NCBI GenBank assembly: GCA_965276005.1 | Contig: OZ254962.1 | Span: 2,852,001-2,916,000 of the forward strand | Source of the DNA: G965232465 sp965276005 | GTDB taxonomy: Bacteria > Pseudomonadota > Alphaproteobacteria > JAQWUY01 | DNA length: 64,000 nucleotides | Direction of reading: 5' to 3' | Shown here: positions 53,254-61,177 of the stretch, piece after piece | Position numbering within the stretch: position 1 is the stretch's first letter | Layout: each line of letters begins with the position of its first letter | Position numbers and translations under genes: made by a program | The notes under the pieces: model-generated | The model's database searches: none | What the model was told of the DNA's origin: nothing | The model's input: the letters and a program-made list of their open reading frames with translations, nothing else

Positions 53254-54540
53254 ATGGGCAAGATGCCCGATCGGTGGTGGACAGAAGTCCGCAAAGTGGT
53301 TTTGGATGTGATGATGCGATCCAGCGACCGCACGGGGGCGTGCAGTATATCCCTGTGCGAAATCGCCAACAGGGCATTTACCACTAAGGGCAATGCTAGC
53401 AAAATTGTTAAAGCGTTAGAAGACAATAGCATGTTACAAGTGAAGCGGGAAAGAAAACTGGGCAAATACAAATCAGAGCAAAACGCATATCGTTTTGTCC
53501 CTGCTGTGTGGGCGTTGGTATCTACCCACCGTGCGGACAGGGTTTTTAGCCCGTCAGAAACCCACACACAGGTTGCCTGTCAGGAAACCGATAATAATAT
53601 ATATAATAATAATCCCCATAAAGGAATCAAAAAAACTTCCTACATTCCTACACCAGATTGTAAGGTTTCCTGTCAAAATCAGTTTGATACGGCAGATATG
53701 GTTTCCTTGAAACGGGTAGGAAATGGTATAAAGCCCGCAAAAAACCGCCCTAACGGGCTTTGCGGGTGTAACGCTAGCAGAATGGCACCACCTGTAAAGC
53801 CACAGCGGGTGGATACACCGAGTAAGGGCTTTTCAAGAGAAAAACCCTTCTGGGAAAATGCCACCTATCATATCCGAGATAAAGTCGTGTTTGGCTTGGC
53901 ACAGTTTGATGTACACATGGCTAATCGCTTTGCCGATACCCACACAGCGGGGGAAGTTTTAGACCTATTACAGCAGCTGCAACGGGCATATTTGCCGACT
54001 GTTTCTATGGATAAATTGGAAACCCTATTTTGGAAAGTGAAAGACGGGCGGTATTTGGCTATGCGGGTGGTTATCCACTTTGTCAATACCATGTGTAAAG
54101 TGCATTTTGTTGCCAAAGGCAGTAAAGGAACAATTCGTACTACGCCCGAACAGTTCTTTTTGGGGACGCTAGACAAATGGTGTCCGCCAACTGTGGAGCA
54201 ATTACTGGATAGCCTAGATCGCATGGCTACTGAAAATGATAATCGCTATACTATGACTGTATCAGATCGTTATACATTGTATCGTCAGCAAAAGCAACAG
54301 GCGGACGCACAGGAAAAATTAAACAATGTGTATGATGTGGTACTTAACAGAGCCATTGATAGACACACATTCAAATACATTGTTGGGCGGTTGCGATCCG
54401 AATATGGGCATTTGGCATGGGATATTTGGCTGCGACATGTCAAAATCACCGATACAAGTATAACCGCCCCCCGATGGTGTGCTGGGTGGATAACAAAACA
54501 GTATTTACCTCGTATTAACGAGCTATTAAAAATGTGTTAA
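53254..54540 (+). CDS. Replication-type protein with C-terminal DnaA_N-like domain
   Basis: 428 residues from the ATG at 53254. The N-terminal part (~15-90) is a winged-helix-like domain (ISLCEIANRAFTTKGNASKIVKALED). A low-complexity linker follows. The last ~60 residues (FKYIVGRLRSEYGHLAWDIWL...APRWCAGWITKQYLPRINELL) resemble DnaA domain I. Such proteins serve plasmids or integrated elements in Alphaproteobacteria. The frame stays open upstream (YWAAKRRFNPKLMGKMPDRWW) into the ABC fragment, so the 5' end is probably lost and the present start may be artificial. Confidence 0.6.
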   Translation: MGKMPDRWWTEVRKVVLDVMMRSSDRTGACSISLCEIANRAFTTKGNASKIVKALEDNSMLQVKRERKLGKYKSEQNAYRFVPAVWALVSTHRADRVFSPSETHTQVACQETDNNIYNNNPHKGIKKTSYIPTPDCKVSCQNQFDTADMVSLKRVGNGIKPAKNRPNGLCGCNASRMAPPVKPQRVDTPSKGFSREKPFWENATYHIRDKVVFGLAQFDVHMANRFADTHTAGEVLDLLQQLQRAYLPTVSMDKLETLFWKVKDGRYLAMRVVIHFVNTMCKVHFVAKGSKGTIRTTPEQFFLGTLDKWCPPTVEQLLDSLDRMATENDNRYTMTVSDRYTLYRQQKQQADAQEKLNNVYDVVLNRAIDRHTFKYIVGRLRSEYGHLAWDIWLRHVKITDTSITAPRWCAGWITKQYLPRINELLKMC

Positions 54541-54572
54541 GGTAAATCTTATATTTAGAAAGGAAATTTTTC

Positions 54573-55055
54573 ATGACAAAACAATACACACAAAAGACAA
54601 AAAGTATTATTTCATCTGATCGTTCGGGTGATCCAGACCCCGTCGATATTCAAGTGGGCTTTTTATTACGGGAGAGACGCATTTTATTGGGACTAAGCCA
54701 AATGCAGCTTGCTGATATGTTGGGGATTTCATTTCAACAGTTACAGAAGTATGAAACTGGCATAAACCGTATTTCTTGTTCACGGTTGCTAGATATTGTT
54801 ACTGTATTGGATACGAACATAGAGTATTTTTTTGATAATATTCCCCAACAGGCATTAACCGCATCCCCCCGATTACGCCAACAGGTGGTTAAATTGTTGG
54901 GTAAATCCATGCAGGATAAAGCCTTAGACAGGGAGCTACTTGAATTGATAAAATCATATCGGCAAATTCCCGATAAAGAAAAACGCACAATCATTATCAG
55001 CATGTGCCATGCTATGGCACAACTGTTTCAAAATCAACAAGCAAACAACGCATAA
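54573..55055 (+). CDS. XRE-family transcriptional regulator
   Basis: 160 residues. LRERRILLGLSQMQLADMLGISFQQLQKYETGINRISCSRLLDI (~33-75) is a Cro/C1-type helix-turn-helix; the C-terminal ~80 residues are helical. The layout matches alphaproteobacterial XRE regulators of mobile elements. AGAAAGGAAA precedes the ATG. It lies 32 nt after the rep-like gene, probably in the same transcript. Confidence 0.85.
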   Translation: MTKQYTQKTKSIISSDRSGDPDPVDIQVGFLLRERRILLGLSQMQLADMLGISFQQLQKYETGINRISCSRLLDIVTVLDTNIEYFFDNIPQQALTASPRLRQQVVKLLGKSMQDKALDRELLELIKSYRQIPDKEKRTIIISMCHAMAQLFQNQQANNA

Positions 55056-55587
55056 AATGATGTTTAAGTATTGTGTGCATGTGTAACTCAATTGAGATAA
55101 ATTGCAGTTTATCAACAGAGCATACACTTTATATAACGGGTATTATGTAGGGGTGCTATCTTGCATATCAGTACTAACAGTTTTGTCGGATGTGCCTTTG
55201 CTAGGCACACTGTGGGGGGCGGCATCATATGCTGATGGTTCCATCGATATACAGTCTGTAATATACGAACGGGAACATATCCGTAAGGTTGCGTAAAGGT
55301 ATTTGTTCTATAAATGTTTTTTTTTTTTTCGCTATGTAGTAAAAATTATTTGAATATGTATTTTTTCGCTTGACAGTTGTAAAAGGTTTGTGTTAGTATA
55401 CCATTTAAGGTATAAATTATATAATGGATAAGTAATAAAAGTTGTTGGTTTTAGGGTATTGTAACGGTACTTTTATTTTAAGAGGCTTATTTTGAAAAGG
55501 GAACGAATATTTTTGATGTGGATATGGGGTTTTATACACTTGTTGTATAGGTGATTCGTTGCTTGTGTTTTTGTTGCGGGGGTATGT
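55056..55587. other. Gene-poor stretch with a T13 run
   Basis: No convincing gene. It contains a T13 run (55317-55329) and a TTGACA at ~55371 without a well-placed -10. Short ORFs here lack ribosome binding sites and family signals; the sequence is probably eroded island DNA. Confidence 0.5.
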
Positions 55588-55809
55588 TTGAATATATCCG
55601 TAGCGGTGGCACAGGTGGATGATCATGTGGTTATACAGTCGTTGCTTGCCAATGGGTTTGAGGTGGAAAATTTGCGGGTTAATATAGAACCGAATGCGTT
55701 TTCGCCTGATGGGAATAGGATCGTTTTTGCCTATCAAAAGTATAATGATAAAATAAAAGACGGAGGCATATTTAAACCATTCTATAGGATAAAAGTAGGA
55801 AAAAATTAG
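55588..55809 (+). pseudogene. Fragment of an unknown, probably exported protein
   Basis: 73 residues from a TTG, ending at the left edge of the insertion element. The codons before the TTG continue a hydrophobic stretch (FVACVFVAGVC LNISVAVAQVDD) that looks like the end of a signal peptide with no start codon. AFSPDGNRIVFAYQKYN is the only recognisable-looking block. Probably the remains of a longer gene. Confidence 0.3.
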
Positions 55810-56533
55810 GGGCTGGCATAGATAACTAACTTAAATATTTTCTAGCCCACTGTTTTAATTGTCTTTTTTGCGACTTAAAATCACTGTGATTAAATCGCCA
55901 CTCACATTCCTTCAAATGTAGCATAAAATTATGCTTAGGAATACCATTATATTTTCGCATATGTCTCTTGGCTTGGTTCCAAAAATTCTCAATACCATTG
56001 ATATGATTTTTCTTATGTGCAAACTCTTTACTATGGTTAATTCGCATATGTTTAAACTCTGAAATATCTAGGGCATTATACCCTTTCCAACAATCACTAT
56101 ACACTATGCTATCAGGTATCACTTTGTCCCTAATTATTGGTATTAAAGTCGTGCTACTAGCATCAGGTATTGTCTTTGTATAAACCTTACCACCCCTTTT
56201 AAGCAAGCCAAACACTGGGGTTTTGGCTTTTGCACCCCGTCCCCGCTTACCTTTTTGGGTACCACCAAAGTAACTTTCGTCTACTTCTATTTCACCACCA
56301 AATAACTCTTCGCTTTGCTGTTCTAGTTCATAAGCAATAATCTCCGTAAATGACGAAAATATAGAGTAACCGTATTGCGATTCATGTCCAATAACTCACT
56401 AGCACATCGAGCAGTCGTTCCTGCAATAAAATGCTCAATTAACTGCTTTTGTTTGTACCAAATAATTTTGCTTTTTCTAAACCTCATAGATAACATTATA
56501 ACTCATTTCTGGTTAATTATCTATGCCAGCCCC
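55809..56533 (-). mobile_element. IS1595-family insertion sequence, inactivated
   Basis: Bounded by inverted repeats GGGGCTGGCATAGATAACTAAC (left) and the complement of GTTAATTATCTATGCCAGCCCC (right), 21 of 22 bases matching. The ~725-bp element holds one transposase gene with a frameshift. The flanking bases do not form the expected 8-bp target duplication, suggesting a rearrangement after insertion. Confidence 0.8.
55826..56487 (-). pseudogene. IS1595-family transposase, frameshifted
   Basis: The ATG at 56487 (MRFRKSKIIWYKQKQLIEHF) begins the N-terminal helix-turn-helix; the frame breaks near 56343 where a run reads CGGAG instead of the CGGGAG needed. The second frame continues with GGEIEVDESYFGG, VYSDCWKGYNAL and HINGIENFWNQAKRH, the acidic catalytic residues of the ISXO2-like DDE domain. 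A single lost G explains the break. Confidence 0.8.
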
Positions 56534-56940
56534 TAAGAAATATACAAACCACTTCTTATAGCAAAATTAAAATATTCCGGAATAATGGATTTATAAAAAT
56601 CAAATATATAATACGCAGGACTAACTATTCCTATATAATTTGATATACCATAAGACCCTTGCCATGCTTTCATTTTATTCATGCCGAATTGACCCTTTTG
56701 AACCACTTTGTATCCTGATAAATCGTCCGGTATAAAATTATGGTTTTCGTCTTTATTATCCATGTCTCGTACAATCACACCCTGTTCACGAGTGATTGAC
56801 AATAATTGTAAATCGGGATGATTCTTAATTGAAACGGATTTTAATAAAGCACCTAATTTTTCCACTTCCCACCCCACAGGAATATCACCAATCCAGTCGA
56901 TGCCACTGGGTTTATATGTATCGTATGTGGGGTAGGTCAT
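56534..56940 (-). pseudogene. Type I specificity gene fragment cut by the insertion sequence
   Basis: 135 residues from the ATG at 56940. YKPSGIDWIGDIPVGWEVEKLGALLK is the standard start of one HsdS subfamily, unlike the S genes at 2345 and 7961. The gene is cut at the insertion-sequence border after recognition domain 1 begins, and nothing resembling its remainder lies beyond the element. Confidence 0.8.
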
Positions 56941-57136
56941 ATCTCTCTCTGCCTTATGTTATAAACCGTTTCGAATATAGGGGCAACCCATGCAGTATAC
57001 TATAAAATGCCGCTTGTGTGTACTATTATAATGTGAAAAAACACCTTACCCCTAGACTTGTACAGTACACATACTCCATAAGCCTTACGAGACATTCTAC
57101 CACCTGACGGTATATGTAGGGCGTTTTTTTACTGTG

Positions 57137-58069
57137 TTATAATCTCCAATAAGGCTCTGTACACCAATTGTCGGGAAAGCCCATGTTTATTAAGGACACA
57201 GCGGGCATTTTTGGTATCATCCCTATGTGCCGTTGTAATCTTTGGTTCCAATCGCTTGCGGGAATAATATGCTGCAATATGTACCATATAATCATACAAT
57301 AATAATATAGCCTATTATTCGGATGTATATTTATATCATTTCGTTGTGCGTTTACGCTGTTTTGAAACAATATATGCAGGTCACCAAATCCCTTGTTACT
57401 GGCTTCTATGTTATTTAGGGTTTTATTCCATAATCGCCCATGATGGGCACAAATATTTCGTAAAGTCGTCAAGTTTTTAATCCAGCCAACCAAAAAGTCT
57501 GGTGTCTTGAAATGGGTTAATCTTACAATTTTTATTTGATTTTCCCTTTCAATAGAATTGACAAAGTCTCTAATCGTACCCATTGTCCATGTTTCAACCT
57601 CCACCCATACAGGGGGCAGCTTATAGGTACTATCAAAATGCTGTTTAAACTGTTCTTGTGATCGTTGCCAATTTTTTATACGGCTAGATTGAAATTTTTC
57701 GTAACTGTCCCTTTTAAAATTAAAAATATCTTGAGTATTAAAGGCAAAAGTATTGCATCCCCCCATAGAACGAATAATAGCGGTTCTTAAAGATACTTCG
57801 ATGCTTTCCAATGCCCCCATAATTAACAATCGTAGTTTTGCATCAAACTTATACAAGGCAATAATATTTTCAAAAGTTATACCATATACAAATTTATTAC
57901 CCTGTTGCCTATCCTGAAAATGGTAAAAATATCCCGATAATCTATAATACGATATGTGTTTCAATATATGTTCGGCTTGTTGTTCATCCGCAAATATCAA
58001 GCCCTTATGTTTTAAGTGCTGTATTTGCTGTGGAATAGTATAGTAATCTTTATTATAAATTTGTTTCAT
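57137..58069 (-). CDS. Abi_2 (AbiD/AbiF-like) abortive infection protein
   Basis: 310 residues from the second of two adjacent ATGs (58069), which has the better distance to GGGGAA. HLKHKGLIFADEQQAEHILKHISYYRLSGYF is the family start, and RNICAHHGRLWN (204-215) is the RxxxxH HEPN-type RNase motif. Abi_2 proteins abort phage growth in lactococci and others. It is a single-gene defence module in the mobile island, apparently intact. Confidence 0.88.
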   Translation of the reverse strand: MKQIYNKDYYTIPQQIQHLKHKGLIFADEQQAEHILKHISYYRLSGYFYHFQDRQQGNKFVYGITFENIIALYKFDAKLRLLIMGALESIEVSLRTAIIRSMGGCNTFAFNTQDIFNFKRDSYEKFQSSRIKNWQRSQEQFKQHFDSTYKLPPVWVEVETWTMGTIRDFVNSIERENQIKIVRLTHFKTPDFLVGWIKNLTTLRNICAHHGRLWNKTLNNIEASNKGFGDLHILFQNSVNAQRNDINIHPNNRLYYYCMIIWYILQHIIPASDWNQRLQRHIGMIPKMPAVSLINMGFPDNWCTEPYWRL

Positions 58070-58723
58070 CATTTCCCCACGAAAAAGAAAACCCGCACAA
58101 GAATAACGCAACTAGGCGACAGAGCTGAACGGGTATATACCCCCCTTGTAACATATCATAATATGGGGTGTCAATGCTTTTTTCATATTTTTTTACATTT
58201 TTTAAAAAAAGTTGAAAAAGTGTAGTACAACTGCGGTTTACAAGCGTATATTTTTTATGTAATTTTTGCTATTGCATAATATATCGAGAAAAAACACCGT
58301 TTTTATATGGACACTAACCCGGTGCAATACCAGCAAAACCCATATATATATTCCGCTACCAAAGCCACCCCCTTATACATCATCCGGTGGGGTATTTGGT
58401 GCTAGTATTTGTGCCGTCAACCCATCGCTTTGTTTTTCTAATTCCAATAGAAATGAAAGATACCAATTTACACACAAAGAGGACGATTCAGGCATAAAAG
58501 AATATAAGCGTATCCTAAATACCAAACCCCCGCATACACTAAAAATTAAAGCATCGTCAAAAAACGCACCCAAACCGATTATTATAGAAAAATTGAATTG
58601 ATAAGGGCTTAAAATAAAAAAAGACAATCCCCCTATTTTTTTAAGGGGCTGTACTAGATACCTTATATGTTGATAATATCTATATAAATGGATTAAGTTT
58701 TATCTCTTTTAATGTATATAGAT

Positions 58724-58755
58724 GATGCAGAGTGTGTATACACACACTCTGCATC
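58724..58755. repeat. 14-bp perfect inverted repeat beside the serine recombinase
   Basis: GATGCAGAGTGTGT (58724-58737), ATAC, ACACACTCTGCATC (58742-58755). It lies between the hlyD remnant and unrelated AT-rich DNA, 140 bp from the 3' end of the recombinase gene. A recombination site or a terminator are both possible. Confidence 0.5.
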
Positions 58756-58874
58756 GGGTCAGAACATCGGGCATGACTTTAGCCACAGAAATAAAAACAG
58801 GCAACCGCCGCATCATAGAATACATTCTGTCCCCATTGGTAAAAACGGTAGATGAGTCGTTTAAAGAAAGGTGA
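58756..58874 (+). pseudogene. C-terminal remnant of a HlyD-type secretion adaptor
   Basis: The frame reads RVRTSGMTLATEIKTGNRR then IIEYILSPLVKTVDESFKER and stops at 58874. This is the conserved end of type I secretion membrane-fusion proteins (PGM...EIKTGxRxxxEYLLSPL...ESLRER). Everything upstream is missing, cut at the inverted repeat. Confidence 0.75.
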
Positions 58875-58894
58875 TGATGGAACCGTCGCTTTTT

Positions 58895-60331
58895 TTAATG
58901 TAGCATATGCAAATTCATAGCAATGGCTTGCCGGTCGATTTCGTATGTAAAGTCGTATTTTGTGGTGTCTCTTATGCCTGTCCGTTTGGCATAGACATTT
59001 TTTACGAAAATCTGCATAACCGATACGGCGTTTGGGTCTTTTCTATCCATAGCATAGGCTTTTAATGCCCATTCTAATCGGGCAATGATTTTTTGTATAT
59101 CTATTATTTTGTATTCTGTATGAGACTGGATATATGCTAAGTATTCGTCGAACGATTTTACCCTAAATATTTTGGATACCATATCCGTTCGCATTTTTTC
59201 AAAACTTGGGCGGTTGACAGTAACGCTCTGTTGTATCTGTGCTCTTGCCCATTCGGGATTGCTGTTTAGGTCGTGCATGATACATCTAAACACATCGTCA
59301 GTCAACGGATTTAGACGGATCCATTTGTCTGCTGTACATGCTTTCATGTTTGATTTATGTAAGTTGCGACATAGTAGATAGCGATAAACTTCTATTCCTT
59401 GTTTTCCTTTGCGGGAGTGAGCAATATTCATACAATTGCCACATTCTGCACAAATGACCTTTTTGTACAAAGGGTATGGCATGCCGTGCCGTGTACGGTT
59501 TACCTTTTCTTTTTTGGGCTGTGCTTGTTGCCAAGTTTTATTATTGACGATGCGATATTCTGGACAGTTGAGAACGGTTTGGTCTTGTTTAGGTACTCCG
59601 ATATATTCAATTTTACCTGTCATGGGGTTACGGACTCTACGAGTTGCCCCCCAAATCAAAATGCCCTTGTATATGGGTTTTTTAATTATATAACGAATGT
59701 GGTTGGGTGTCCATTTATACTTGCTACGGTATGCAATGGGCTGGTTTGGTTTATTGAGTATATCGGCGACTTGCCGGTTAGACAGTCCCTCAATTTTCAT
59801 GGTAAAAACCCATTTAACAATTTGTGCTTCTGCTTTGTTTATAGACCAAGTTTTATCGTCATTTTGAGTATAGCCAAATACTGTGGACATGGGGGGTGTT
59901 TTGCGTTTTAGTGCTGCATGCTGTCCCCTTCGCACATTTTGTTTTAATGCACTCAGATAATTTTCAGATGTATAGCCTTGCAATGTAACATTCATCTCAT
60001 TTATTTCTTGTTCTTGCAGACTATAAATCTTAATATCTAAATATTTAAAGATTTTGTATAGTTGTATCATTTCGGCTTGATCCCGATATATGCGGTCTTG
60101 ACTTGCCACTACGAGCATATCAAACATACGATTTTTAGCATCTGCGACCATTTCCTGTAATGCAGGACGGTTTGGGTCTGCACCGGACAACCCATCGTCA
60201 TGATAGGTTTTTACCAGCATCCCATCATTGCGGTATGTGATATATTTTTGGCACAGATCGATCTGATCTGCTGATGACATAGGATTTTGTTTATCAGAAC
60301 TAAAACGGGCGTAAATAGTGTATTTTTTCAT
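58895..60331 (-). CDS. Large serine recombinase
   Basis: 478 residues. An N-terminal resolvase domain (YARFSSDKQNPMSSADQID with the nucleophilic Ser at ~11; DGLSGADPNRPAL; ASQDRIYRD) is followed by the recombinase domain (VFGYTQNDD..., EGLSNRQVADILN) and a zinc ribbon (CAECGNCMN...CRN...C). Such enzymes integrate or excise elements. Its own 3' end lies 20 nt from the hlyD remnant, suggesting that it belongs to the element that broke that gene. Confidence 0.92.
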   Translation of the reverse strand: MKKYTIYARFSSDKQNPMSSADQIDLCQKYITYRNDGMLVKTYHDDGLSGADPNRPALQEMVADAKNRMFDMLVVASQDRIYRDQAEMIQLYKIFKYLDIKIYSLQEQEINEMNVTLQGYTSENYLSALKQNVRRGQHAALKRKTPPMSTVFGYTQNDDKTWSINKAEAQIVKWVFTMKIEGLSNRQVADILNKPNQPIAYRSKYKWTPNHIRYIIKKPIYKGILIWGATRRVRNPMTGKIEYIGVPKQDQTVLNCPEYRIVNNKTWQQAQPKKEKVNRTRHGMPYPLYKKVICAECGNCMNIAHSRKGKQGIEVYRYLLCRNLHKSNMKACTADKWIRLNPLTDDVFRCIMHDLNSNPEWARAQIQQSVTVNRPSFEKMRTDMVSKIFRVKSFDEYLAYIQSHTEYKIIDIQKIIARLEWALKAYAMDRKDPNAVSVMQIFVKNVYAKRTGIRDTTKYDFTYEIDRQAIAMNLHMLH

Positions 60332-60512
60332 AGTACCACTCTAAAATAAAAATGTTAATGTTGCGAATTGAAAATAAATGTTTTTTTTCAACCGGCTCAG
60401 TTGATTTTTTCAAGGTTCTTTGCAAGCGATGCAACGCTTTTTTTAACAACTGCTATTGCAAGTGTGGTATATATTGACTGCATATAACTTGATTTCAGAA
60501 AGGATTTTCATT

Positions 60513-60785
60513 ATGCACAAGAGCGAATTAACAGAAGCAGTAGCGACTAGTACTGGTATGAGCAAATCGGATTCGGTGAAGGCAATTGATGCGGTATTTG
60601 CGTCTATCACTTTTGCCCTTAAACAGGGCGAGGAAGTCCGCCTAATCGGCTTTGGTACATTTACCACTGTCCGCCGTCCCGCCAGAACAGGTTGCAACCC
60701 CCGTACAGGCGAAACAGTAGTCATTCCTGCTGCTACACTCCCTAAATTCAAAGCAGGTAAGGGTCTAAAAGATGCTGTAAATTAA
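60513..60785 (+). CDS. HU family DNA-binding protein
   Basis: 90 residues from the ATG at 60513 (AGAAAGGA upstream). MHKSELTEAVATSTGMSKSDS and VRLIGFGTFTTVRRPARTGCNPRTGE (beta-arm) are HU motifs. It bends DNA in the nucleoid and assists recombination. The AAGGC/GCCTTTTT terminator at 60801-60825 ends it. Confidence 0.95.
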   Translation: MHKSELTEAVATSTGMSKSDSVKAIDAVFASITFALKQGEEVRLIGFGTFTTVRRPARTGCNPRTGETVVIPAATLPKFKAGKGLKDAVN

Positions 60786-60800
60786 AATACCGAACAATAT

Positions 60801-60825
60801 AAGGCGGTCGTCTGATTGCCTTTTT
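60801..60825 (+). terminator. Terminator after the HU gene
   Basis: AAGGC...GCCTT stem with a 10-nt loop followed by TTTTT. Confidence 0.5.
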
Positions 60826-61177
60826 ACCCTGTGGTTTTGGGGATGGGGTACGCTATACTCATAAGTCGTACAGTTATTGCCTTGACTATTATTCTTTACA
60901 TGCCACCCTGCATCAGGGGCTTGGGTATTAGTGCCATCTTTACCTGTACCCTTCCTAGATCGGCTCGCCCCAATAGGGGGCACATCGGCTGTGTGGATAC
61001 GACCCCCAACCTAATAATATTTTGCTGTTTTTCTACTTGCATTGTGTTGTAATATATGTTATAAAGCGTGCACCTAATATTTTATATTTGCATAATGATT
61101 TTAGATGTAGTATGCGTCATCTTTTGTGTGTATAGCGTGCAAATTTTTTAATTCGGTTTGTTAGGGAGAGATAAACA
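60826..61177. other. Intergenic region before adhesin 2
   Basis: About 350 bp without a credible gene. The last 30 bp carry a TTAGGGAGAG ribosome binding site for the ATG at 61178. No promoter is clear enough to call. Confidence 0.4.

Noticed and set aside
55102..55296. 64-codon ORF after the XRE regulator
   Set aside because: No ATG with a ribosome binding site, no recognisable composition, and it lies in eroded island DNA.
55801..56541. 8-bp target-site duplication around the insertion sequence
   Set aside because: The bases flanking the two inverted repeats do not match, so no duplication is claimed.
58266..58601. 111-codon plus-strand ORF and its 84-codon minus-strand shadow
   Set aside because: Neither has a ribosome binding site or family features, and the predicted sequence is low complexity (Pro/Ser/Asn/Lys).
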